Positions 10,100 to 24,890 of a stretch of DNA of 64,000 nt are shown piece by piece (the first letter of the stretch is position 1; each line of letters begins with the position of its first letter). Source of the DNA: Sipunculus nudus (Eukaryota > Annelida > Sipuncula > Golfingiida > Sipunculidae); the NCBI GenBank assembly GCA_026874595.1, contig CM049320.1, forward strand, positions 29,438,714 to 29,502,713, written 5' to 3'. The translations under genes and the position numbers were made by a program. Under the pieces are notes generated by a model. That model was not told where the DNA came from. It did not search any database and was given only the letters and a program-made list of their open reading frames with translations.

Positions 10100-12130
10100 G
10101 AATGGAATATGATTAACAGTCTAAGCTAAATGATCCTGCATGGTGTACCATAAACATTTTACACCACCACTTGACTAGTATTAAATACTCTTTAGAACAT
10201 GACAGTGCTAGGGTTACGTTATGATTGCAACACTCGCAAAGTAGATGAAAGGGTTATGTATTGAGTTACGTATTTTGTTATGTTATACAGTAAATTATGT
10301 TATATGAGTTGCATGAAAACATGTAAGAATGAAAAAAAAAAAACGTATTCTGAAAGTTTTTAATGTGTGCTTTAAGAATGATCAACTGTGTCACTATTAT
10401 GTTTAAGAGTGGTGTAATATAGCAGTAAATACATAGTTATAGTGATGCAACGTTTAAAGGCAAATCCCGTTATCTGGGGATAAGAATAAATAATTTCATA
10501 GTTTTTGAATTCATATACAGCATAAATTATATTAATTCTGGTGCTGTGGTATTTATTTGGTAAACATATCCTTGAAATTTTCGTTCATTTTTGGATATTT
10601 CTATATTATTGAAAAATAAGTATTGATTTAATATTTAAACTTTATTATTTAATAATTTTTAAGTTTAAATATTAATAAGACCATATATTATAATGTTACT
10701 TCGTTTCCCTCAACGATTTTTTTCTGTCTAATTTTGAAGTTTTTAAGTTTTATAAATAATATATTAATTATTAATTAATATATAATTAAAAATGTCCACA
10801 CCACCAGCAAAAACACTGTACCCGGAAATTATGTATACGTTATTGATATAATATTAATTTAAATTTCTTTTGGGTTGAGTTTTAAGGGAGCAAGGATTCG
10901 TCAGGGCTACTGACTTGTAAAGTCCTGTAATAGTCATATAAGAGTAAGAGTCGACTGTTGTTGTTATATTAATTTATTTAGGTGGCACCACCTATATTTT
11001 CATACATAGCTTGTCGTTTCCTTATCATATTTAAAATCTTTCTTCAGTGTTTGAAGCTTTCAGATATATATTTTGTTAATTAAGAAAATAAAGAAAAATA
11101 TTATTTAATACCTTGACTTAAGAAATAATAAATATGATATTCTTGGTAATGTCATATCTTTCATGATTTTCAGGGCAACAGTTCTGCACCGGTTGTGGTA
11201 ATAAATTAAGTTTTTTTTTTTAACACAAAGTGCCTTGCAGATCAGCTTTCGCCCGGATATGTTTTCCTGTGCTCCTAGAACACACGTCAGTGCTTCGTGG
11301 CCGAGCAGCATGACCAACGGGTCACCTATGCATACTTACGCTTAACATCCGGTCTTACTGTATCTTAGGAAAAACTGCAGATTTTGACAAAAAAGGGTAG
11401 AATCTCTGTTTATATCATCAGAAAAGGTAAAAAAAAAAAAAGAAAAAAACTGATTGAAGAATCTTGTTAAAAAATGGAGAAAACGTGCGTGTCACGTACA
11501 TTGATGTTGATCGCTGAAAGTACCCGACACTAAAACTAAGAACTAATGGGTCTAGTTTTTATTAAAGGTCGCATGTGTATTTCCAGTTGTCTTGAGGGGC
11601 ATCTAGAGGATAGGAGAACGATGGGGCATTGTGTGTGTAGATGAGGTAGGTGTGTGTTGGGGGGGGGGGGGGGGGGGTGTTAGTATAGCGAATGGCGAAG
11701 CAAACCAGCTAGTTGTTTCACGAACCACAGAAGGGGGAGGGTAGTGGTCTGCATACGTATTTTAAGTTAAGGTTGTAATGGCGCAATCTTGATGATTTCC
11801 AATTAATTCTTCTCTATTATTTCTTTTCGGTATTATGCCTGTATTACTGTGTTTGAAAGAATATTAGGATGATAAAAGGGGACGGCCCCCATAAATCCGC
11901 CCCTGGATATAACCTGTGATCCAAATGTTTCGGTCCCTATTGTATACTGCCTGACCTTAGTACCACTTTAATCAGTTGAAGTTACTATATACTTAAACTA
12001 ATAATGTTTAATGAAAGCCTAAAAAAAGCCACGGACTCTGAAAAATAACCAGTTTGCACCCCCCCCCCCCCCCACCCTGATTGAGCTGTAAGATTTTACC
12101 TATTAAGTTATTCTGAATTAAATTTCATTT
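10100..12130. other. Intergenic AT-rich DNA
   Basis: No gene recognised. It holds several A/T runs, a run of 19 G (11659-11677), a run of 15 C (12059-12073), and a block near 11290-11330 (CATGACCAACGGGTCACC) related to the blocks at 1800 and 15220. Confidence 0.6.
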
Positions 12131-13560
12131 TTAGCTCAGCTGACTATAAGTCATCTGAGCTATAGTCGTGGTCCATTGTCCGTCGTCCGTCCGTCTGTCC
12201 GTCCGTCCGTCCGTAGATGTGGCATGTTTTGAAACCGTAAGACCTAGGAATCCAAAATTCGGCATAATGTTAGATGTCCCCAAGATCTCCTACCAAGCCG
12301 AAAACTGGGTCTTTGCGACTTCGTTCCTTTGAGAAATTAAGGAAAAACCTCAATTTTTTATTTAAAACCTATTTTCACACTTCAGGACTGCCTAATTTCA
12401 AAACCACTCATCTGTTTTTCCTCATATTTACCATAAATATTCTTCTATATAGTTCTTATGTACATGCCAGAAATTATGTCTGAATTATTTAATTTAAAAA
12501 AGTTATGGGCCCAAACATAATGCATTTTGTAAAAAATCAGGAAAGATATTTGATCACTTAACACAAAAAATGTTAAAGCTATGGACCTTTTTTCCAGTAA
12601 TATAACTTAAATTAATCAAAATTAAATTGTATACCCAAAATTAGATGAAAATCTTTTAAATTTTTTAAAATATTAATAAAAATAAAAAATTGGTACCTTA
12701 AATTTTGCCCAACTTTGACCATGGCACGTTTTTTTCCTGTAAGTACTGTGGATTTAATTTTCACAGCATGTTTTTGTTAGCATTTCAACTGTTAACACCA
12801 AAAATTTGAAACCAGTTGATCAAAAACTGTAGATTTTAATCAAGTTTTCAAGCACCATGTAACATATTGTTTACAGCAAGCTAGTGTTATGCAGTTTGCA
12901 AGAGCTCAGCTCCCCAGCTTCAGCTCTAAGTTCCTTAAATTTGGCATACAGTTAGATGTCTCCAAAATCCCCTACCATGCCAAGAATTTGGTCACTAGGA
13001 CTTAATACCTTCGAGATATTAATGAAAAACTTAATTTTTCCATTAAAACCCATTGTTACACTTCAAGACTGCCTAATATCAAAACCACTGATCTGACTTT
13101 AATCATAAATAATATACATATTTTTCATTCTCTATGCACATGCCAGAATGATGTCAGTATTGCGTAATTATTTTAAGTTATGGGCCCAAACATAATGCAC
13201 TTTGTAAAAATCGAGAAATATTTACTCCCTTAACAAGGGCATTGCTGAAGCTAGAGATTTTTTTGTCAGGGATGTAACATTATTTAATAAAGATTCAATT
13301 GAATACCCAAAATTAGTTCTGAATTTTTCAAATTTTATAAGTTATTAGTATAAATATAAAATTAGTACCTTAAATTTTTGCCCAACTGTGACCATGGCAC
13401 GTTTGTTTCCCGTGAGCACTGTTGATATAATTTTCATATCATGCACACATAAGGATTTCAGCTTTTTAGTTTAGAAAGCTGAAAGAAATTGGCCAAAAAT
13501 TGTAGCTTTTATTAATGTTTTTTATGAGACCTTGTCAGACTTGGGCTCTCTCCAGCCCCT
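12131..13560. repeat. Repeat with GTCC-rich end and a two-copy internal duplication
   Basis: Starts TTTTTAGCTCAGCTGACTAT, then CATCTGAGCTATAG and a run of CCGT/GTCC units (12180-12215). After it come two diverged copies of a block of about 0.68 kb, landmarks AAATTCGGCATAATGTTAGA (12255) and AAATTTGGCATACAGTTAGA (12937). The start is the reverse complement of the end at 16910-16999. Similar GTCC-ended repeats are common in bivalve genomes. Not coding. Confidence 0.8.
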
Positions 13561-15310
<1,750 letters not shown>

Positions 15311-16930
15311 TACAGGTGGTTCCACCAGTCTGCAGAAACTAATATAAAAAACATGGTCAATATTCATGCAAAGAATCATGGTGATCTCTGCATTAGTTGT
15401 TTAGATACTTCAGCTTTTGTATCAAATTTTCCATTATTCTGAGGGATACTTCTGAGTCCTAAAGCTTAAAGGATATGAGAAACCTTATTTCAGGTTTCCA
15501 CAGACACTTTTCATGGGCCTCCTTGCATTACAAGAATGAGGAATCTAGGTCCAGTTGTTACGATTTATACCCTGTTGACAGATAACATGTTTAAAGGTCT
15601 CAAATAATACAGAAAAAAAAATCCTAAAAATCTGAAAAAAAAAGGTGGCGCACCAAGTCTGAAGAAACTGATGGAACACTCAATGATCAATATGTATGCC
15701 AAAAATCATGAACATCAGTGATGTAGTTATTGAGATACTGCAGTTTTTGTATCAAATTTTTCATTATTCTAGGGGATATTTTGGAGCCATACAGCTTAAA
15801 GGATATGGGTAACAGAGACCTAATTTCAGGGTTCCATGGAGACTTTTCATGGGTCTCCCTGTGTGTCAAGAACGAAGATTCTTGGTCGAGTTGTTATGAT
15901 TTGTGCCCTGTTAACAGATGTTCATATCTTTAAAGGTCTTCCAAATTGAGAAAAAAATTCGTATAAAAAACCCGAACAAATACAGATGGTGCCACCAGTC
16001 TGAAGAAACTGATGAAACACTCAATGATCAATATCCATGCAAACAATTATAGTGATCTCTGCATTAGTTGTTCAGATACTTCAGCTTTTGTATTAAATAT
16101 TCCATTAATCTGAGCTGTACTTTGGAGTGCCATAGCTCAAAGGATATGGGTAACAGAGACCTAATTTCAGGTTTCCATGGAGACTTTTCATGTTTCTTCC
16201 TGTGTGTCAAGAATGAAGATTCTAGGCCCAGTCCTTACGATTTGTACCCTGTTGACAGATAACTACATCCTTAAAGCTCTCAAAAATAGAGAAAAAAAAA
16301 ATCGAAAAACACAGGTGGCGCCACCAGTCTGCAGAAACTGATGAAACATCTCATGATCAATATGTATGCCAAAAATCATGACCATCAGTGATGTAGTTTA
16401 TGTGATATTGAAGTTTTTGTATGAAATTTTTGACTATTCTTGGGGGTACGTACTTTGGGGCCCCATAGCTTGAAGGATATAAGTAACAGAGACCTTATTT
16501 CTAGTTTCCATGGAGACTTTTCATAGGTCTCTCAGTGTGTCAAGAATGAAGATTCTAGGTCCAGTCTTAACGATTTGTGCCCTGTTCACAGGTTTTAAGG
16601 TCTCCAAAACAGAAAAAAAATCGTAAAAAATCGAAAAATACAGGTGGCGCTACCAGTCTGCAGGGACTAATGGAACATCTCATGATCAATATGTATGCAA
16701 AAAATCATGACCATCAGTGATGTAGTTAATGAAATATTGAAGTTTTTGTATGAAATTTTAGACTATTCTGGGGGGGGGGGGGGTACTTTGGGGCCCCATA
16801 GCTCGAAGGATGTGGGTAACAGAGACCTAATTTCTGGTTTTCAAGGAGATTTTTCATGGACCTCTTAGAATGTAAAGTTACAAGTTTCTAGGTCCAGCGG
16901 TTACGATTTGTGCAAGGTTAACGGACGGAC
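15311..16930. repeat. Tandem array, five copies of a unit of about 330 bp
   Basis: Copies start at 15311, 15642, 15980, 16310 and 16640, each with a variant of CAGGTGGCGCCACCAGTCTG, then GATCAATAT, then GATTCTAGGTCCAG and GATTTGTACCCTGTTGACAG. The copies differ by scattered changes. Open frames inside two copies resemble each other only because of the array. Confidence 0.88.
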
Positions 16931-16999
16931 AGACAGACGGACGACGGACAAAGGTTGATCGCTATAGCTCAGATGATTTACAGTCAGCTGAGCTAAAAA
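16910..16999. repeat. GGAC-rich inverted end matching 12131-12215
   Basis: GGACGGACAGACAGACGGAC, then CTATAGCTCAGATGATTTAC and CAGCTGAGCTAAAAAC. Read on the other strand it matches the start at 12131 in order and spacing, so the two could be the ends of one element of about 4.9 kb or of two elements in opposite orientation. Confidence 0.75.
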
Positions 17000-17436
17000 C
17001 TGGAACAACGTTTTAAGACATGGTGCCATCAACACCATTGGAGACCATGTGGCGGAAACACGTATGCACACACAAAAATCAGGGGCACAATATGATGTTA
17101 CGGAGACATTAAATCACGCCGTCTTCAGTAGTTATACGGAGTAAATAATCAAAACACAACACGTTTTAGTCTTAATCGCTCCAAAATATAATGGATTATT
17201 CCTTGGCCAATTCCCGAATTGCCCTGAAAATTTCATGAGATTCCGTGCATGATTACGTGAGTTATGTTGTGAACACACAAAAACGCACACACGAAAGGGA
17301 ATGTGCGCATACCCTATTGGCGTACGCAAGTGTTGCAGAAAATAATTCCCTTTTAACGTAATTTCAAAAGAGACAAAATACAAAATAAAAAAAAAAGTTT
17401 ACAGATGATGTAAATTTAACTCCATGTTTCACCCGA
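17000..17436. other. 3' flank of C1q gene 1
   Basis: Non-coding. Includes a copy of repeat family D on the minus strand (17190-17320: CTGAAAATTTCATGAGATTC, TTATGTTGTGAACACAC). The same family lies at the corresponding place downstream of C1q genes 2 and 3, so it was carried along by the gene duplication. Confidence 0.6.
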
Positions 17437-17640
17437 TTACGCAAACAGGTAAAAACCAGCGTAGGAGATGTATTTGCCGCCCGCGCTACTAAGAAGCCCG
17501 GCGTCGGACGACACCGTGACCCTTTGTGTCTGTCCAGCGTTACACCGTATAATCATAGATCGGCCAATCACGTCTAAATCACGGACGGTTTCCACACGGC
17601 TGAGCTGACCCTGAGACTGGGAGTCCTTCATTACCGTCAG
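17437..17640 (-). pseudogene. C1q gene 1 exon C (second half of C1q domain 3)
   Basis: Terminal exon of the gene 1 copy, read on the minus strand from the acceptor TTGTTTCAG to a TAA at 17437-17439. At 204 nt it is exactly as long as exon C of genes 2 and 3 and has no lesion. It encodes LTVMKDSQSQGQLSRVE..., the motif LDVIGRSMIIRCNAG and the C1q-type end YAGFYLFA. Because exon B of the same copy is broken and exon A is missing, this exon is probably not translated as part of a full protein. Confidence 0.75.
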
Positions 17641-18651
17641 CTGAAACAATGAAGTTATTTACGAATGATTGGTTGTCAAATTGCGGTGTAATAGTTTTAC
17701 GGTAAAACATTGTTGACCAGCGCCATGCAGTGTTCATTTTTTGAACAAAGAACTAAGGAAAAACTGGAAACATGACATATCTTTATTTCCATATCCATGT
17801 AAAAAAAGATATTGATATACTGTGTATAGGTAGTGAAATTAAGAGAACCGGGTTTAATAAGAGGAAAGTTGGCTGGTTTGGTGATAGTGGGATGGGCCCA
17901 GTGTCGCTTGTAATATCGTTCACCTGTTATTGTATCAAGCTACTGGAGCAGAAGCATCAGACATCCAATGAAATGTCATTATTTACAATCTTAAGGAGTC
18001 TGAGATTTGTTTTGTAGGGACGGGCTTACGTCCTTTTTAGGTCGAAACATGTAATCATCTTTCCGATCTGACAAAGTTTGACTCTTCTATATAAAGCAAC
18101 CATGCAGTTACCTAAGCTTGCATGTTACAAGGTTAGATATCGAGTCCGTATTATGGCCGGTTTCTACGAATTTTATGGGACCATGCAGTACATCTGTATT
18201 GTATGAACCTTTTTGATAAAATGTCTTAACATGGCTGGGTGCCGAACATGACAAAACAAATATTTCCATTTCAAATTGATGAAGGATGTTTCCTTTCTGT
18301 TATCTAGGCCTAATTAGGATGAGGGTTTAATTAACAACCTTAGTCCGGATGGAAAACGATCAGCTCTATAGGGGCGCTTGGGGTCTTCATGAACTTGAAC
18401 CCTCACTAATAACTAAAATGGAAAAATATAAATAAAATTACAAATCAAATTAAATTCTTAAACCAGTTTGAATATATTTGTTTATAAGTGCTGGTAGTAT
18501 GTCTTGTATCCATTCGGATTGAAGTTGTGAACTTGAACCTAAGCTTTAACTTGATACCAAAAAGTGAACAGTAACGTTAGCCGATAATGGTGCCTTCCGG
18601 ACAATATGAAGACAATTTAAATAAGATTAATTACATATAATTAAGGTTTAC

Positions 18652-19417
18652 CGTCGAATAGTCGCTGAGTAATCCTGTACTTATGTGTACTTAAGTACAG
18701 TCCTGTGTGTGGGCAAGTCGCATGGTTATTTGAGAAGAGTCCTCCGGTGTTAACTGTCACCAGGTCGTAGCTCAGAGGGTCAGCGCTTCCATAATGACTG
18801 GTGGTACGGGTCGCTGACCAAGTCAACTGGATTTCCCGTCCGGTACTGTACAAGAAACCACTGAAGGATGTCAGGCAGTTCTCGTCGGAATACCCGTTGT
18901 TTCTTGCTTCAACGTCCACCCGATCGAATATGTTCAAATAGATCACGACCGATCTGCCAAAAGACTTCGTTGGTGAAGGGAAAGTTTCACACCACGGTAA
19001 GCGTACGCATACGATTGTCCATTAAGGTAAAGTGGACATGCGCGAAATTGGCGCAGGTATTCCCATAGAAATACTGAAGAAGTAAATACCGGGTTCCGGT
19101 GCAACAAACAAACTGGTTCCAGTGTCGTAGGCGTTTCCGACATTTGTCCAAACTCTGTCGTAGAAGATCTTCCCGGAGTCGTTTGGTGAAGTCCTGCAGG
19201 CTCCGAATCCAACTTGAACTCCCATCGTTGGCTGAAGACTGACTGAACCCCAGGATGTCAACAAGCTCTCTGCGGAGCTAGTCAAAGAGGATCCGAAACT
19301 TCTTATTTGGAGTATGTCGCCCCCGTCGAACGATTATACGACGTTCAGACCAATTGTGTCATCCATGGCGCCAGCAACTGATCCTCTGTACATCGTCGCC
19401 AACGTGGAACAGCCTCT
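18652..19417 (-). pseudogene. C1q gene 1 exon B, broken
   Basis: Matches exon B of genes 2 and 3 along its length, with the acceptor GCTTGCAG above 19417 and the donor GTAAAC below 18652, but the frame is destroyed. Visible lesions: an in-frame TAA at 19334-19336 where the paralogues have Ser (TCA/TCG), a one-base loss at about 19051-19056, another at about 19027-19031, compensating extra bases at about 18960-18990, and a one-base gain near 18690. Recognisable segments remain: MGVQVGFGACRTSPND, VWTNVGNAYDTGTSLFVAPE, YLNIFDRVDV, NCLTSFSGFLYSTG and CPHTGLY. In an intact gene this exon would carry the end of C1q domain 1, all of domain 2 and the start of domain 3. Confidence 0.88.
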
Positions 19418-19626
19418 CTGCAAGCTGAAGGTGCAAATCAATAGTATAAGCAAGCGCTGAAAGCAAGGGACACGCAACTTTTCTCGTGAGAAAGATGATG
19501 CATGTCATTGTAAGCCGTTTTGTCACTTATGTCACAGAACTTCTTTCTTAAAACCCATTTCCTTGCACGCAGAAACGGGTCTGTGGGACTTTTACTGAGT
19601 TTTTTAAATGTTGGAAATAGGCTTGG

Positions 19627-20346
19627 TACGCTCCCGAGGCAGCGGAAATCTTGCGCTTCTAAAGAAGCTACTGATTTCCAGCTTCCTGGTTTGACCGTTT
19701 ATGATACACTTAGACTCCAGGTGGTAGGTCTGTCTGCTGAAAAAAAAAACTGCTGATGTGACTAGCAGCCAACCAAATGCCAGTTAACAAACACTCGACA
19801 GGCATCATTGCTCCGCCAAGAGCTGCGGTTCAAGCGCCGCTTGATGACAGTTTTATGGTTACTCTTAGTAAAGAAAGTAGAATTTTAATTGCTCACTTTG
19901 CGTTCTCGCATGATCGACAGATTCGATTATGACATTACGACTATGTTAGGGTAGCCATGTATCCGTTGTCAGCAAAACTGAAACCAGCCAGCGCGGTGTG
20001 CACGGAGCCTATGTTGTTTCATTTCGTTTAAATTACAGCTCATCGGCAGGGCATCCTATGTACACAAGGACCTGTGCAAACCACGTGAGGTTGCGTTCTT
20101 TCTGAGCCTGTGGCATATTCAAACTGTTGCCTGGGCGATGAGCTGTCACTGAAAAAGGAAATGAAGAAAATTTGCTACTTGTCTCGCTTGGCTGTTAAAC
20201 CGTTTTGTCTTCCAGCACAGGGTCTCATCTGATTGGACCAAAATACAGTGCTTCCCTCTGGTTTAGCGATTCAGGACACGAGGTCAAAACAAACAGCGAT
20301 ATAGGTAGTAGGCCTGTAGGTAAAGCGCTGTGTAAAGAGCGTAGGG
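19627..20346 (+). repeat. Dispersed repeat R, copy 1 (about 0.7 kb)
   Basis: Begins GTACGCTCCCGAGGCAGCGG and ends near GCGCTGTGTAAAGAGCGTAG. A second copy in the same orientation is at 49482-50185. Both have higher GC than their surroundings. The ends carry a short inverted match (TACGCTC / GAGCGTA). It sits in the C1q gene 1 pseudogene where exon A and its flanks should be. The interior does not encode a recognisable protein. Confidence 0.8.
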
Positions 20347-20883
20347 GCTCGGTAGTAGTGGCCTTTTGCCGTAACAACGGTATTGACAGTTTTGCTCGCC
20401 TGACGTGCGCGTTTACCGAGATGTCAAAGTAGGCTCAGTGAGTACAAAAAGCAACAAAACACAAAATGATACAAATAATGCAGTTGAAAAATTGGCTTTA
20501 AAAAATTAGAAAAGTTATGATTGTTGATAGAACACAAAATGTTTTTAAAGAATCATTTTCCTTTTCTTTTTAATTCGCTCGTTTCAGTATCAAGTTACTA
20601 TAGAAGGGTAAAGTAGTTGTAGACAAAACATGTACAATCATGAAATACGGGGAATTTAGATAGCCTAGTTCGAATTGGAAACATACTTCTATTATAGAAT
20701 TTAATACAAAGTTTTATATAAAAAATATTATAAAGTGAGAAAGTCGAAAAATAATTTGTTTAATGTATTTGATAAAGTTCAAGAAAGTACTGTAATTATA
20801 CTGAAGATGACGAAAAGGGAATTTACAGTACAGATTTAGTATAATAAAATGTACGCAGGTTTTATAATAGATGGCCCACTAAC

Positions 20884-20913
20884 CAGCATTGGCTGCTGCC
20901 CAAAGGAAAGAGG
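20884..20913 (-). pseudogene. C1q gene 1 signal-peptide microexon
   Basis: A 30-nt block between an acceptor (TATCCAG) and a donor (GTTAGT; GTAAGT in the other copies). Read in the phase that fits exon A it would encode SFLWAAANA, like the end of a signal peptide. It belongs to the broken gene 1. Confidence 0.5.
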
Positions 20914-21594
20914 CTGGATAAAAAAAAGGAATAAAGTGATAAAATTAGGTATAAAATAAATGATAGAAATTATTGGAACAAAACGTGTAACTCAGAAAGG
21001 CAGCACGGACTCCTTTCTCTTGCCTATGCATCAAACTGAAGGGCTATAATGCTATGGATCTAGATTTTTTACCAAGTTAAAATGTATGTAAACATTTGCA
21101 GTAAAATATGTTTTATCTCGTTTTACTAATACAAGACTGCTTGACCACAGGTCCTAAAGTTGGCATGAAAGAGAAACACAGAAAAAAATCGGGTTGAAGC
21201 TTGAAATACTATTATTTGTGAAGTAGAGCGTTGCGGTCAGCAGGTGGCGTGCACATTGTTTTATGTTTTACACCAGTGATCACGCTCGGTGCAAGCTGAT
21301 TTCCACTCCTGTACAGTATATTTATTGCCTAATTTCATAATAATTTAACGAGAACACACTATATTCCATAAATATTCATAATACGTGTCATCTAAATAGG
21401 CCCTTGTTGAAATCAATTACCTTCCATTGATGTAAAAATTTCAGCGAAAGGATACTTAATACTAAATCGAATAAATAAGTTGAACATTTTTTTATGAAGT
21501 GCCTGAAATGAAACCATTTTTATCTCTGTTTGTCAGCAATGCTATTCATATATGTTTATATTATAAAACATGTTATATTCAATTGCCTTATAAT

Positions 21595-21775
21595 AATACT
21601 AATACTAATACTAAAACTTATACGACTACTACTACTACTTCTACTACTACTACTAATAGTAATAATAATAATTATAATAATAAAATAATAAATATAATAA
21701 TAAAATAATAATTATAAAATAATAATTATAATCATAATAAAATATAATAATAAAATAATGATTATCAATTACCTT
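21595..21775. repeat. ACT/AAT trinucleotide tract
   Basis: AATACT, then ACT units, then AAT/AATA units with interruptions. Shorter trinucleotide tracts occur at the matching place in U2 (about 32285-32310), U3 (about 35855-35885) and U4 (about 44640-44690). Confidence 0.9.
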
Positions 21776-22330
21776 AATAATTATCATTTTTAACATTTTT
21801 ATAAGTAGTGTCCTATACTATAAACCTGTCAGAATATTCCTTGTGAAACATGGAATATTGTGGTCTTCAAATATTCATTATTGACACTCTTACCATAGCG
21901 CTACATCGACCCTCTGACATTATGGCCAGATCACTGGGGGATCAATGAGTCGTGTTTGTCACGGCTACTCTTACCAGCGCACTCATTCGGGTGAAATTAC
22001 CCACATAAAAGACAAAAAAGACCAAAACATACATTAAAATCAATGAATAATCATTTACAGTGATTAATGTCTTTATATAATTGGACATCTTACCTTTGAA
22101 ATAAGTGAATATTCTGTATGTATATATCTTTGAACCTGTCATATCATCTATTCATGGCCTATATGACCTCATCCTCACACTTTATCTCCATTTTAAATTA
22201 TTTTAGACTTTTACCTTCAACTTCAGCTGAGCACAGTGACCCATTGTTATAATATGGCACAGCTGCTGTTTTAATATTACTTAAAATCTAACAGTACGCT
22301 CCGATAAATCACAAAATTTACAGTTTTACT

Positions 22331-24890
22331 TTATATCTAGCACAGACAAGAGACAAAATGGTAGCGGCAGACCCCGACGGTGAGCAATAATTGGGGTTTG
22401 CAAGTCCAATGAAAATACTCGTTTACATAATAATTTGAGCGAATTAAAGTATATTAAAACCTATCAGGAGGCCTAATTTGATAATATTATGTGAGCCAAA
22501 TTATGTATAAATAAAGGTACAATTAAAAATTTTGAATCCGGAAACGTGTTATTTACAGATATTTATTGTTTTGCATTTAAAAAAAATATTAACAAACATA
22601 CATGCATCTGTGTGCATGATTTGGTGTTACCTGAGGAAGAAAATGGCTGTAAATGTTGATGCAATTAAGAATTGTGATTCAACTAAAATATTCAGATAAA
22701 TATGTTATACTGGAAATGTATGGTTAAATTTATAAACTGTAATAAAAAAGAATGAGGAACTAATGCAAATATTTTCTCATTACTTTCCTGTCTCAGTAAA
22801 TTGGGAATTAAAGTGATTTGCTTTGTTTTTCTCGTAGCCTTTTTTAAATATTAATTATATTTATGAATAAGCTTTTTCTCCATGTATGCACTGTTGAATT
22901 AAATTGTACATATAGGCAAGGGCATGAATTCCCATCTTCCCCCCCCCCCTCCGATATTGAGTCCTTGCACCTGATCACTCGAAGAATAGTTTTATTGCAA
23001 CTGCATAATATTTTTAGCCGCACCTACAATCAACTCTTTCCGCCTGTAGAGTGGAAACTTTATGGCAAATGTATACATTTTATATTGACAAAAAGATTTA
23101 GTTTAATATTAAAATAATAGGATTTGATCAATAGTTTGTCAAAAAAGCCAACTGTGATCATGGTAATATAATTGATCATACATTCACAAAACTGCTCTGG
23201 ATGCTTTATTTTACATTTTAGAAAACATATGGTCAGATAAAAAAATATTATTTGCAATAGTTTCTTTAATCATATTAACAAACCATGACCTATAATTCCC
23301 CTTCTTCTCAGACTTTACCTCCATTTAATATTATTTTATATTTTTACCTTGAAGGTCAACTTCAGCTGAGCACAGAGAACTATGGTCCCTTGTTCTTTAA
23401 ATTCGTTTGGAGGCTCTTATTGTATTCACTTGCATTGTCAAGAAGCCTACTTTGGTAACCTGAGGTCATTCAATGCAGCTCTCTATGCTTACCTGATTTG
23501 TGATGGGTCGCTAGGGGAGCAGGGGTCACAGGTTTACAGTTATTCTCAAATCACTTTCAGGCAAAAACTTCCATGTATTACTCAGTACGGTATATACTTA
23601 TCAGATATAGTTTATGCTCATATTTCTTATTTTTATTTAACAGCATTTTCGCTAAGTTAATAAACTTTATGTGTATTATTCTACCTCAGCTAATCTCCGC
23701 TTTCTTCCTTATTCTATAATTGACAGGTGTTCACACAAGGATATTTTATGCACATATTAATGTCACATAGCTGAAATAATGATAATGATAAGTATCTTGA
23801 TACACTCCTGCATCTTTGATATAGTCCCTAAAGAGCACGGTATAAGTTTCAAGAATATATATTTATTATTTGATGATCACCAGTTAGCAAAGCCATATCC
23901 TCTTAGCTTTAAAAAAAATTAGTAGAGGGAGGTGATCTTTGGCTCCTTGTTTGAGACCAAATAACTTTTGAAGTATCGCATATTTCCCCCTCAAACTTGA
24001 AACACCACCTGTTTTTTCTCCTAAGTTCTTTGATGAGATTTGAAATTGATGACTTTGGCCCGGACATTCAAGCTCATCAATGTAGCCGGAATATAAGTTG
24101 ATTTGTGAACGCTAAAACGTTTGAACGACTCCGAATATTTAGATGAACTTTGAAAATTAAATTGTTTTTACCAGTATGTCAGAAGGGCTTTACCTTCGTC
24201 GTCATAATGAATCAAACATTATTCTTTTGTGAACCCCATATTTTTCCTCAAATTTAAAACACTAATTGTTACAGCCAACTCCTTCGAAGAGTTGGATTGT
24301 CTTACTCTAAACTCTGCATAATTTTTGCACAACAAGGACACCATATTTCTCATTAAAAAGCGTTTCTATAAAATATACTTCGACTGCTATGTAGAGTTGA
24401 ATAATGGACTACCCATAAACAGTCTATCACACACGCACGCACACCGAAACCACACACACTCAGAAAAGCGCACGCATGGACACAAAAAGACACGTACTCA
24501 TTAGAAAACTGATGTAGCATTTGCTACTGACTGAAATGATGTAACTCAAAAATAATTATACAATAATATAATGCAGCCCTCCGCCATGTGGGCGTTCCAT
24601 AATGTGGGATCCACGTTTGAGTCTGAATTGCTCTCGATTCTACTGGGTTCTTCTTTGGCACATTACCAAATGCCCTGAAATTTTCATGAGATTTCATGCA
24701 GGCTTGTGTAAGTTCTGTTGTGAACAAACACACCCGCACACATTCACACGCACGCACACACTAACGGAATTAGACGCATTCGCTCCAGGCGGAGGTAAAT
24801 TTTTAATGTAATATTAAAAAGAGACAAAATACAAAAACAATAATTTTTCAGATGGTGTATTGTGTGCCATAAACTCCTTGTTTCACCAGA
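22331..24890. other. 3' flank of C1q gene 2, non-coding
   Basis: No gene recognised. The right part (about 23690-24760) is the inverted match of 41575-42640 downstream of gene 3, for example CAATTATAGAATAAGG-type blocks, and includes repeat family D (24567-24760, minus). The left part (about 22500-23540) has inverted matches to 33950-34800. Confidence 0.65.

Larger units (their letters stand above)
20347..22330 (-). repeat. C1q 5' unit, copy U1 (gene 1)
   Basis: Shares ordered blocks with 30900-33650, 43245-45330 and, inverted, 35540-37130. It holds the 30-nt microexon at 20884-20913 and the promoter-like block around 21200-21400 (TGATCACGCTCGGTGCAAGC). Compared with U2 it lacks the segment between about 22090 and the GTGAATATTCTGTATGTATA landmark, where the putative leader exon of U2 and U3 lies. 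Confidence 0.75.

Noticed and set aside
15311-16930. CRISPR-like array
   Set aside because: The units are 330 bp tandem copies without short repeat/spacer alternation, and the genome is eukaryotic.
18868-19212. Open frames over exon B of C1q gene 1 in other frames and strand (also 25887-26180, 39161-39467)
   Set aside because: They are shadows or frameshifted pieces of exon B, explained by the pseudogene and its paralogues.
19627-20346. A structural RNA gene in repeat R because of its higher GC content
   Set aside because: I could not match it to rRNA, snRNA or tRNA, and the two copies differ too much for a conserved RNA.
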